A stretch of DNA of 10,182 bases from Monoraphidium neglectum (GCF_000611645.1 NW_014011458.1:1-10182), one strand, 5' to 3'; positions 1 through 8,129 are shown, counted from the first letter of the stretch. Notes: generated by a model not told the origin, from the letters alone. Numbers and translations: made by a program.

Positions 1-2669
1 CTGCAGCCCCCGCGGCCCCGCGCCGCCGGCCGCGCGGCGCCCACTTTGGTGCCGGCGCGGCGCGGCGGCGGTGGAGGCCCCGGCGGCGATGGCGGCACCG
101 ACCCTGAATGCCCGCACCCCAACAACGTATATGTCAACACCCTCGGGCTTATTCGGCCGACGAATTGGCTGAAGGCCCAGCGCGGCTCGGGGCTGCATCA
201 TGCAAGCAACATCCTCAAGGCGTGCGCGTGCTGCGGGTTTAGAGGCCACGCCAGCCCGCAGTGCCGCGTCCCCCGCTGCGGCCGCTGCCGGCGGTTCGGC
301 CACGAGGCAGCAGACTGCGCCGCCGCGTGCGCCGCGTGCGGCGTCGGCGGCCGCGCGTGCGGGGACGAGGGCGGCCATCATCGCGCACGGGAGTGCCCGT
401 TCAACCGGTGCCGCGGGTGCGCCCGCGTCGGGCACTACACAGCAGAGTGCGCGGGGGACGCGCCGGCGGAGGCGCCCGCTGCCGCCGCCGTGGCGGCTGC
501 GGCTGCACACCCCGCAGTCGGGGACGTGGTTCCCTCGACCGACCAGATCACCCAGGTCCAGATCACGGCCCGGATCGAGGCGTTGATGGACAGGCTGTTT
601 GAAATAGCGCCCGAGATCGCGATCGAGCTCCTGGGATCAGAGGGCGTAGCCAGGCTGACCGAGGCGCTGTCTTGCGGCGGCCCCCGGGCCTTCGACGAGA
701 TCGCCGCCGCCGCAGATGCGGATGCGGGTGGCGGCGGCGGCGCCGCCGTTCTGTCCACCATCGACCGCCTGCGCCGCGCTGCGGCCGCACACGCGCCTGC
801 GCCGGTCGTGCCGCCTCCGGTGCCGCGGTGGGGCGCCGCCGTCAGAGCGACCGCTGGCGCCGCAACGCCGCCTGCCAACGGGAGTGGGAGCACCAGCCCA
901 GACAGGCGCCGCCCGTCCCCTGCGACGGCCGCGCAGCCCCAGCCCTTGCCGCTGACGAGGATGCACCCTGCGGCCGGCGGCAGCGAAGGCCCACAGGCGC
1001 CGCCGCCTGCATCGCCGCCGCCGCCGCCCCCGGCCCGCCTGGTGTTGCTGTGTGATGCGGTGTGGCCCCCCTCCAGCGGCCCCCACGGCCTGCTGAAGGG
1101 CGCACTGGCCAAGATGCTGCTCACACAGGCCACAGGCGGCGGCGGGGGGTGGGACGGCAGGGTGTGCTGGACGCCGCTCGCGCTGGCTGGTGGGTGGGCG
1201 TACTCTTGGCGTATTGGTATCATAGTGGGCGTTTGGGGGGCAGGGCTGACTGGGCACCCTGGTCGGGCAGCCGAACCCTGTGCCGGGTCGTGCGGTGGCC
1301 GTCAAGCCAATTAGTCTGCCACTGCCGCTGGCCCGATCACGCCCTGGGATTGGCGCGCCTCACCCCTCCACAAGCCCTGCCGTTCTCACACGGTCCCCTG
1401 CCCGCCCCTGCCCCAAGGCCCCCGCCTGCTGGCGTTCTGGCGCGGGGAGCAGCGCCTGTTTGCGGCGTCCCCGGACGGCGCCCCGCCCTTCAGCAGCCTG
1501 GCGGTCATGATCACGGGGGACCCCTACCTCAGCTGCAGGGCGCGATCAGCCGCAGGCGGTGGCGGGGGCGGCGGCGGCGGCGGGCGCGGCGGCGCTGCGG
1601 GGCCTGTGGGGGGCGAGCTCTGTGTGGTTCTGGACGCGGCCAGGCTGGCGCAGTGGGGTGGGTGGCTCTTGGGGGTGCTTGAAGCCGCGGCGGCTGCAAG
1701 AGCTGCGTGGACGTTCGCTGAGTTGATTGTGCGATTGAATCACCAAGCAGCTCGTTGTGCTGGCATTGGTCTGGACCCCGGCTTGCATCCTTATCCATCT
1801 TCACCTTGCAATACCCAGGCTCGGCGGCGCCGCTGCCGTCGTTCGCTGGCCTGATGCTGTTGATTGACGAGGCCTGGGACATTGGGGGCGGCGTTGATGA
1901 GCCCCCGAACCAGGGCTGCGGCGGTGGCGGCGGCGGCGACGCGGCCCAGCTGGCCCCCATACTGCTCAACTGGGCGGCCAAGATGATGGCGGCGGAGGGC
2001 AACCCAGGAGCGTCCACCTGGCAGCCCAGCGCAGCGCTGAGGGTCAGCCCCAACGACGCGGCGTACTCGCTGCTGGGCTCGCGCTGCGGTGAGGAGGGGG
2101 AGGGGGGTGCGGCTGGGCGTGGTCTGCGACCAGTGGGGCTGCTTTGACGTAGAGGTAGCAATTTGCCCTTGAGTCGTGATGCATTGTGAAGGCTGTGATC
2201 ATGTTTGGGGGGTTGTCCGCTGAATGTGTGTGTGGGGGGGTGGTTACGGAATACCGGGGCCGGTTTCACAAGTTTGCTTGTGAGGGGTTCAACTGATGTC
2301 TGACTGGGCCCAAGCATCAATTTCCTTGGTTCAAGCTTTGGCATCCAATGGAACGCACGGGCACACACACACACACACACACACTCACAATCACTCTCAC
2401 GCACACGCACACGCACACATATACATACATACATACACAAACCCGTCCGCATCCCCACCCCCCAAAACCCCCCAGGCGACGTGCTCCGCGAGCTGTGGCA
2501 AGCGTGCCCCGCGACCGCACCGCACCCCTTCCCCAAGGGCCTCACAGCGGCCGCCTTGCTGGACGGCCAACCCCTGTTTACATCATGGGTCGACCCCACC
2601 AACCCATCGGTGAAGCGGTACGGTCTCGACTTATACCGCCTGGTCGGCTGCCCGCGGCCGGCGGGCTAG
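1..2669 (+). CDS. Zinc-knuckle (CCHC x4) protein of unknown function, 5'-partial, four exons
   Basis: Proposed exons are <1-1189, 1418-1657, 1819-2088 and 2476-2669, with stop TAG at 2667-2669. Joined, they give 630 residues, counting residue 1 as bases 1-3. Four knuckles are visible: C75/C78/H83/C88, C93/C96/H101/C106, C110/C113/H127/C132 (long x13 loop) and C137/C140/H145/C150. CCHC knuckles usually bind single-stranded RNA or DNA, so a nucleic-acid role is likely but inferred. Residues about 187-224 look helical, and about 240-355 is a Pro/Ala/Gly-rich linker. The C-terminal part, from about 356 to 630, contains well-formed hydrophobic segments (LLAFWRGEQRLF, LMLLIDEAWDIG, YGLDLYRLVG) and a polyglycine run; I do not recognise its family. 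There is no in-frame ATG before the knuckles, and the frame is open to base 1, so the true start or another exon lies upstream. A retroelement Gag is an alternative for the knuckles, but three spliced introns and the long C-terminal domain argue for a host gene. Confidence 0.75.
223..450 (+). other. Array of four CCHC zinc knuckles in exon 1
   Basis: Within 76 residues there are three canonical C-x2-C-x4-H-x4-C motifs. A fourth, third in order, reads C-x2-C-x13-H-x4-C. Each canonical motif has Gly just before the His (FRGH, RFGH, RVGH), and knuckles 2 and 4 carry an aromatic or hydrophobic residue two before the His, as in classical knuckles. The motifs are separated by only three to four residues, a spacing typical of tandem single-stranded nucleic-acid binders. 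Confidence 0.9.
1190..1417 (+). other. Intron 1 (228 nt, phase 1)
   Basis: The donor is g|GTGGGT and the acceptor is ccccAAG|gc after a C-rich tract. The unspliced frame runs into a stop at 1312-1314. Joining 1189 to 1418 restores a GGC glycine codon and continues into clearly protein-like sequence (PRLLAFWRGEQRLF). Other AG sites tested nearby (1268-1269, 1373-1374) do not keep the frame with this donor. The AAG acceptor is less common than CAG, which lowers certainty slightly. Confidence 0.7.
1658..1818 (+). other. Intron 2 (161 nt, phase 1)
   Basis: The donor is g|GTGGGT at 1658 and the acceptor is aatacccAG at 1817-1818, preceded by a pyrimidine-rich stretch. Splicing joins one base to two and makes another GGC glycine. 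It links the segment ending LDAARLAQW to the next exon beginning SAAPLPSFAGLMLLIDEAWD. Confidence 0.75.
2089..2475 (+). other. Intron 3 (387 nt, phase 1) with microsatellite
   Basis: The donor is g|GTGAGG and the acceptor is ccccccAG at 2474-2475 after a strong C-rich tract. Splicing again rebuilds a GGC glycine and leads into DVLRELWQACP and on to the stop. Unspliced, the frame ends at 2145-2147. The intron is AT-richer than the exons and holds the CA repeat described separately. Confidence 0.8.
2361..2440 (+). repeat. CA/CATA microsatellite in intron 3
   Basis: A perfect CA run spans about 2362-2384. It is followed by interrupted CACG and CACT units and then ATAC/CATA tetranucleotide units to about 2440. 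The tract ends about 35 nt before the splice acceptor. CA microsatellites are frequent in green algal introns. The antisense GT run explains the odd Val/Cys-rich reading frames on the minus strand here. Confidence 0.95.
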
Positions 2670-3103
2670 GGCAGACGGGGCGGCAGGGGCGTGGCGGGCT
2701 GGGCAGGCGTGAATGCCTCGACCGAAGGGGCGGTCGCGGCGCGGCGCGGCGCGCGCGCCGAGCGGGGTGTGAGCGGCGCCGTGCAGCTGTTGTCGTGGTG
2801 GACCGCGTCGGGCGTGCGGAAGGGGGGGGTATCCTCCTCAGCGAATGTCGAGCAGAGGCACTCTGGGGCACAGGGCCGGCGGCCGTGCAGCCTCGCCAGC
2901 TGTTGTGTGGACTTTCTGCTCGTGTTCGAAGCGAGGGCTGGCCGCAAACCCGCACACGCAGCCTTTTGGTCTTGTGAGGACACCTGTCACTCTATGTGGA
3001 TTCGACAAACAGCGCTGAACCTTCGTACCCTGCTTTTGCCTGACGCACGGCCTGCGCACGTCGCCTAGCAGTAGCAACGCACCCGCGTGTGACAGCTTTG
3101 TAA
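2670..3103 (+). other. Probable 3' UTR of the zinc-knuckle gene
   Basis: No exon-like reading frame continues after the stop at 2669. Open frames on both strands here are low-complexity and Arg/Ala-rich, as expected by chance in GC-rich DNA. Composition drops in GC towards the end. I place the 3' end near the TGTAA motif at 3099-3103. The rest of the spacer, about 3104-3260, shows nothing I can assign. Confidence 0.5.
3099..3103 (+). terminator. Candidate poly(A) signal TGTAA
   Basis: TGTAA is the standard polyadenylation motif in chlorophycean algae. This is the only copy I found between the stop codon and the duplicated units. It lies about 430 nt past the stop, a normal 3' UTR length for such algae. 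No transcript evidence is available. Confidence 0.5.
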
Positions 3104-3749
3104 GTCTCTGGCTTCCTTGTGGCTGGTGCATATTGCTGGCGGCTCGCGAAGAGACAAGATGCGTCCCAAACAATGCCATCGCAGACCCCGCCGCAGCCGC
3201 CACACTCAGCCCCGCGCGCGCCGGCCCAGCAGCCGCCACGGCCATGGGAACCCGTTTTCGACGGACATCTGGCCCCGACCACTCACGAGCGCCTGAATAC
3301 GCGGGGGCTTGCACGCTCCGCCGCCTGCCGGCGCCACCTGGGCGGCCCGGGCGGCCCATCTCTCAATGGCTGCACTGGGCGGGCGCTCGACCATCCGCAT
3401 ACATGGCTGCAGGCCCGCGCGTGGGGTCGCCTCAAGATCAAGTGTTGGCTGGCGCGTTCGTGTCTGACTGAGTGGAAAACAAGGCGCTGGTCTCAGGAGG
3501 GTCCCGTCTGCTGTATGTCCTTGTGCAAGGGCTGTGTCTGGCTTTTGCTGCTGGTGGCACCTTGGGATCCCACGTTTGCAGTAGGCCTGTTATAAGGTAC
3601 AAATCCTTGCGCGCTTCTGACGCAGCAGGCCAGGAGGTGCGCTCGCACTCGCGCATGTGGGCGGCCGGGCACCAGCACGGCCACAAACAGCCCCAGCAGC
3701 TCGCATCACCCTGCAGTGGCGCGCTCTGGCGGATGTGCAGCTCAAGGGG

Positions 3750-4004
3750 ATGGCAAATCGATCGACGCCCCATCGCTCCCCACTGCGCGCGCTTGTGCAG
3801 CAAGCAGCTGTCATCGAGTCGCACAAGCAGATGGTCCCAGAGCTCGTAAACTGGGTCTTGCACAACGTTAATGGCTCGGGATATGGTCTGGAAGAGCGCA
3901 GACCGCACACAGACTATGCGGGGCACGCGCAGATGGACGCGACAACGCGAATGGTTTCTGAACTCCGCCTGTGGGTCCCAACAGCGCTGCGCACGTACGT
4001 CTGA
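3750..4004 (+). pseudogene. Possible relic reading frame in unit 1
   Basis: From the ATG at 3750 an open frame runs 80 codons to 3989 with no indel relative to unit 2, then to a TGA at 4002-4004. The peptide looks protein-like (for example VPELVNWVL and YGLEERRP), but I recognise no family. Of the 12 base differences from unit 2 across 3781-3990, only about three are silent, so there is no sign of selection on the protein. Upstream of the ATG a 2-nt indel puts the copies in different frames. It may be a decayed gene fragment or simply chance. Confidence 0.25.
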
Positions 4005-4366
4005 CAGAAGTTGCGCATTTAAGTCTTGCTGTGTGTGTCAGCTCTGCTCCGCAGCGTCTGCATTCGTCACCCCGCACAGTAGCGCACTGACCTGCGGCCA
4101 CCAGCCTCCGCCGTTGCCAACCTCGCTGTTCAGTGATGCCTGATGCTGGGGCTGAATACTTGAAGCAGCCACAAGATTTGGGGCTTGGGTGTTGCGGGCA
4201 ACTGTGTTGGTTCAAGATGCGCTTTGGGCCAAGCAAGTGGGGGCCAAACATCAGAACCCCGCCACGTTTGCTATTTTCCCTCTCATTTCTGACCTCAAAG
4301 CATTGGAGGGTGACCATTTGTCCAGCCACAGGCCTGAATCTCGGCTAGACGGGGAGATGCACTCGG

Positions 4367-4453
4367 CCCGTTGGGGTCGCCGGTGGCTGCCGCGCGGCTG
4401 CCGCGTGACTAAGGCTCCTCCTCCTCGACGGTCAGCCCAGCCCAGCCAATGCG
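4367..4453. repeat. 87-nt run identical to unit 2 (7749-7835)
   Basis: Every base matches 7749-7835, while flanking sequence has frequent substitutions and indels. The run contains a GC-rich direct repeat (GGCTGCCGCG-type), a CTCCTCCTC tract and a CCAAT pentamer. A second CCAAT follows about 30 nt after the run. Its function is unknown; it could be regulatory or the product of recent gene conversion. Confidence 0.7.
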
Positions 4454-4712
4454 ACCCGCAGCCAGCCGCCAGGCATGCAGCCAATGAGCGCGACCGAGAG
4501 TACAGCAAGACGGTCGTGATGAGAGCAGGGGCTGCTAGCAGGTTGTGTGTGAGGGGTCCTGGATTGCTGTTGTGCTCAGTTTGGCATTTGAGTCGTCATC
4601 GCACGCCCACAACATCTGTGTCAGCACCACGCCAGCTCGCTGTCCCCTCCGCATTCAACCCAATCAGCAGTCCATATTGTATCTGATTTAAAATTCGCCC
4701 GCTATCATAGTC

Positions 4713-4740
4713 GTGGTAGAGGGGTTCTGGATTCTACCAC
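4713..4740 (+). other. Hairpin, 8-bp stem (unit 1)
   Basis: GTGGTAGA at 4713-4720 pairs with TCTACCAC at 4733-4740 around a 12-nt loop. The unit 2 counterpart at 8102-8129 keeps the stem, with one outer G-C pair changed to G-T. No U-run follows, so it is not a classical terminator. Confidence 0.6.
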
Positions 4741-4978
4741 CGCCAGCAGCTATTCTCCTGCTGCACTGGCACGCGCATGCAACAGCACGGTCGCGTCACC
4801 CGTCGTCTGCCACCAGTAATACCCGCTTGCTTGGTGGCTACGGCCCGAGTTCGTAGTCCAGACATGTAACACCTGGCTTATAAAAAGAAGGGCAGATGCG
4901 CTGCTCTGAGAACGAGCAGTGTTGCTGCCGCTGGGCTGAGTGGTGGTGACCGCAACAGCCCGCGGCTGGGAGCTGCCC

Positions 4979-5058
4979 GAAGCTGCAGGCTGCCGCCTGC
5001 CTGTAGCTCGCGTGGCCCAAACCACCTGATTGCAGGCCAAGACGGATCCCAATCTGGC
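4979..5058. repeat. 80-nt run identical to unit 2 (8369-8448)
   Basis: Identical to 8369-8448, with mismatches immediately outside. Inside is an inverted repeat GCAGGC-TGCC-GCCTGC, flanked by AGCT on both sides with a short bulge. That gives a possible stem-loop at about 4981-5008. No function is assigned. Confidence 0.7.
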
Positions 5059-6099
5059 TTTCAAATCTGCGGATCCTAGGGCATGTAGGATCGCTGAGCG
5101 CTCGGCGGCCAACAACCTGTCACGCCCGCGTGCGTGGCTGGCGCCCAGCTGCCCACCAACCACCCATGATGCTCCTGCTCGGTTACCATGCGCAGCAGCT
5201 TCGGGTGGTGCTCCGTGACTGCCCAGAGGCTACGCTCCTGCACAAGCTTCCCCTTGCCTACACTTTTTGCATGTCAGCCTGACAACCGCCTGCCAAGCTG
5301 TTGAAGATCCGTGTGCCGCCCAGCTCCTGCGCAGGCCCCGTCCTAGATCCGCTGCACGAATCAGTCATTGCCACCGGCAAGCAGCCCCATACCAGCCACG
5401 TCGGCGCCACACCAACCACCCCTCTGCTGCTACCATGCGGGTAGCCGCCGGCAACGCCGCATATTGCATGCCACCAAGACGAATCCATATTCCTGTTCAT
5501 ATCCCTGTGCCCGAGGCAGCCCCGGCACCACACCAGTGCTTGCCCCAAGCAGCTGCGACTCTGACCCCGCGCCGCCTTTCGTACAGCTGCTCCCCTGCCT
5601 GCTGTCCAAATCACTCATCCGCAGTACCGCCATATGGTCGCCGCGCAGCAGGCCGCCCCCCTGCAGGGCGCCGGCCAGGCCGTTGGATCCAAATCCCAAC
5701 CATCTTGGGGGCTGTTGCCTTTCAACGGTCGTGCAGCCCCTGCCGAATCGCGATGCCGCCACGCATGAGCTCCCGGGCAGCAGGGTCCGCGCGTGGGAGG
5801 CGGGGCACGGGCTGCCGCGCGCCATGTGCAACGCAAGCGCTGGGAAGCTGCGGTATTGTTGACGCACACTCATCGGTTAACCGCTGCCAGCGGACAGTGT
5901 CCATCAGCGGCACGGCGACAAACGAAGGCTTTGTGTGCAATCGACGGAGGACACAGCTAATATATAGATGCAAGATCTGCGACGGCTCGACTCACGCAAG
6001 CATCTGCATCGCAAGAGTGGGGGCGGCTGAGCCTGGTAGCTGCCAGCAGGTCCTACGAGCGCCACGGTCCAGGGGGCGCCGACTCAGGTGCCTCCGAGG

Positions 6100-6123
6100 C
6101 AAAGCTTTGAGTCAAAGCTTTGA
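6100..6123. repeat. Duplicated CAAAGCTTTGA palindrome
   Basis: CAAAGCTTTGA occurs at 6100-6110 and again at 6113-6123, separated by GT. Each contains the 8-nt palindrome AAAGCTTT. Unit 2 has a single degenerate copy near 9480. Confidence 0.9.
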
Positions 6124-6293
6124 TCCCTGCGCATGCACTGCTTTGACTACCCTGTTGTGTGCTGGCCCTCTTGTTGGCCCCGCCGGCCCCCCTCTGCTGC
6201 ATGATGAATTGAGCACCTGCAAGCCTGGCGCCGTGCAAAATAAATGCATTGTTCAGCCGATTACGCAAAGAGCGCTTTTGTCGGTATGAATCT

Positions 6294-6315
6294 CTGCTGA
6301 CAATTTTGTCAGCAG
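6294..6315. other. Hairpin, 10-bp stem (unit 1)
   Basis: CTGCTGACAA and TTGTCAGCAG are perfect inverted repeats separated by two bases. The unit 2 copy at 9663-9682 keeps a 7-bp stem with a different 6-nt loop. Confidence 0.6.
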
Positions 6316-6893
6316 CAGCCAGTTGGCTGGCTCGGCCCCTCACCCACCGCCGCTCAGTCGCTCCGCCACGGCCACCCGGGGCCATCATTCAGTCGTTGCC
6401 ACCGGCGCGGTGTCGCTGCTGCACGGGTTGCAACAGCAATTGCTGCATGCAGGGCGGACAGCGTGGGCCCCGTTGGACACGCTCCTGTCGCTCGCTCAAA
6501 CCATTGGCAGCTTCGAGCTCGGGTCTATCCAAAGCAACTGTCTCCCGCATGATGGACTTCGGGCACCGACCACTCAGTCGACGCTGCCGCATCGCCTCAC
6601 GCGCACCTGAATGCGCAATCCGCTGCCTGCTAGTGCCACCATGGCGGCACGGGCGGTCCCTGTCTTAATGGCCGCGTTGGGCGGGCGCTCAACCACCCGC
6701 ATGCATGGCTGCAGGCCCGCGCGCGGGGGCGCCTCAAGATCCGTCGTGTTGGCTGGCGCATTCGTGTCTGACTGAGTAGAGAGCAAGGCGCTGGTCTCTC
6801 GAGGGTCCCGTCTGCTGTCCTTGTGCAAGGGTGTGCCTGGACTTTGGTGCTGGTGGCAATTTGGTTGGGGTGCCACGTTTGCAGTAGGCCTGT

Positions 6894-6963
6894 AATGGCT
6901 CCAGGAGCGGGCGACCGCGGGATCGTGTAGCAATCTTAATCCTAATCCTAATCCTAATCCTGT
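6894..6963. repeat. 70-nt unit-2-specific block with (TAATCC)4
   Basis: Unit 1 reads straight from CCTGT to TATAAGGTAC, whereas unit 2 has 70 extra bases between two CCTGT pentamers (6889-6893 and 6959-6963). The block ends in four perfect TAATCC repeats at 6937-6960 (GGATTA on the other strand). It resembles but does not equal known telomeric repeats (TTTAGGG, TTTTAGGG). The flanking pentamers fit either a target-site duplication in unit 2 or a slippage deletion in unit 1. Confidence 0.85.
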
Positions 6964-7120
6964 GATGAGGTACAACTCCTTGCGCGCTTCCGGTGCAGTA
7001 GTCAAGGAGGTGCGCTCGCGCTCGCACATGTGTGCGACCGGGCACCAGCACGGCCACAATTAGGGCCAGCAACCCGCATCACCCTGCAGTGGCGCGCTGG
7101 CGGACTTGCAGCTCAAGGGG

Positions 7121-7459
7121 ATGGCAAATCGATCGACGCCCCATTGCTCCCCACTGCGCGCACTTGTGCAGCAAGCAGCTGTTGTCGAGTCGTACAAGCA
7201 GACGGTCCCAGAGCTCGTAAACTGGGTCTTGCGCAACATTAATGGCTCGGAATATGGTCTGGAAGAGCGCAGACCGTACACAGACTATGCGGGGCACGCG
7301 CAGACGGACGCGACAACGCGAATGGTTTCTGAACTCCGCTTGTGGGTCCCAGCAGCGCTGCGCGCGACCTTCTCACACAAATTGCACTTACTCGTGTGTC
7401 TTGCTGTGTGCGTGTCAGCTCTGCTGCGCAGCGTCTGCATTCGTCACCCGCCACAGTAG
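7121..7459 (+). pseudogene. Possible relic reading frame in unit 2
   Basis: Counterpart of the frame at 3750-4004. The ATG and the following 80 codons are collinear. Differences include His/Tyr, Met/Thr, His/Arg, Val/Ile and Gly/Glu, each from one transition. After 7360 the copies diverge and this frame runs on to 7459 in sequence with no counterpart. Codon use is much less GC-rich at third positions than in the zinc-knuckle gene. Confidence 0.25.
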
Positions 7460-7748
7460 CGCACTGACTGTCCTGCGGCCACCAGCCTCCGCCGTTGCCA
7501 ACCTCGCTGTTCAGTGATGCCTGATGCTGGGGCTGAACACTTGAAGCAGCGACAAGATTTGGGGCTTGGGTGTTGCGGGCAACTGTGTTGGTTCAAGATG
7601 CGCTTTGCGCCAAGCAAGTGCTGGCCAAACATGAGCACCCTGCCAATTCTGCAACGAACCCTCTTACTCCTGACCTCAAAGCACATGAAATTTCGTCATT
7701 TTTCCAGCCTAGGGCCTGAATCTCGGCTAGACGGGGAGATGCACTCAT

Positions 7749-7835
7749 CCCGTTGGGGTCGCCGGTGGCTGCCGCGCGGCTGCCGCGTGACTAAGGCTCC
7801 TCCTCCTCGACGGTCAGCCCAGCCCAGCCAATGCG
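7749..7835. repeat. 87-nt run identical to unit 1 (4367-4453)
   Basis: Partner of the run in unit 1. The first mismatches are at 7748 on the left and 7836 on the right. Confidence 0.7.
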
Positions 7836-8101
7836 GCCCGCAGCCAGCCGCCAGGCATGTAGCCAATCATTGATGAGCGTGTCCGAGGGTATGGCAAGAC
7901 GGCCGTGTTGTGAGCGGGGGCTGCTAGCAGGTTGTGTGTAAGGGGTCCTGCATCGCTGTCGTGCACAGTGTGGCATTTGAGTCGTCATCGCACGCCCACA
8001 GTATTTGCGTCATCACCACGCCAGCTCGCTGTCCCCTCCGCATTCAGCCCCATTAGCAGTGAATGTTGTATCTGATGAGAATTTGGCCTCCTACGATAGT
8101 C

Positions 8102-8129
8102 GTGGTAGAGGGGTTCTGGATTCTACCAT
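8102..8129 (+). other. Hairpin (unit 2)
   Basis: Counterpart of the 4713-4740 hairpin. Seven pairs are kept, and the outer pair becomes a G-U wobble in plus-strand RNA. Confidence 0.55.

Larger units (their letters stand above)
3261..6550 (+). repeat. Tandem duplication, unit 1 (about 3.3 kb, non-coding)
   Basis: This unit aligns end to end and in the same order with 6551-9925. Anchors give offsets of 3290 at the left end (3261/6551), 3371 (3781/7152), 3382 (4340/7722), 3390 (5031/8421), 3406 (5911/9317) and 3374 (6515/9889). Similarity starts near 3261 and stops near 6548, where unit 2 begins, so the copies abut. I found no terminal inverted repeats, LTR, reverse transcriptase or transposase motif. 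Open frames, including one at 5267-6289, are interrupted by indels in the other copy. The unit is best described as duplicated intergenic DNA, with an unrecognised repeat family as the alternative. Confidence 0.9.

Noticed and set aside
46..48. TTG as the start of the zinc-knuckle protein
   Set aside because: The frame is open to base 1 and a TTG start is not expected in a nuclear gene. The real start lies outside the window or in an upstream exon.
435..1223. 262-codon open frame on the minus strand
   Set aside because: It is antisense to exon 1, low-complexity and has no domain; the plus frame carries the zinc knuckles.
1529..2602. 357-codon open frame on the minus strand
   Set aside because: It is antisense to exons 2-4 and passes through the GT/CA microsatellite and polyglycine runs. 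It is a by-product of GC-rich coding sequence.
2691..3068. 125-codon plus-strand frame after the zinc-knuckle gene
   Set aside because: It lies in the presumed 3' UTR, has no recognisable domain and overlaps equally long frames on the other strand.
5267..6289. 340-codon open frame on the plus strand of unit 1
   Set aside because: It has Arg/Pro/Ala/Cys-rich composition with no recognisable domain. The matching part of unit 2 contains several frame-changing indels, for example 12 versus 8 bases near 5957/9363, so the frame is not conserved.
6937..6960. True telomeric repeat
   Set aside because: TAATCC/GGATTA is not the TTTAGGG or TTTTAGGG repeat known from plants and Chlamydomonas, and only four units are present.
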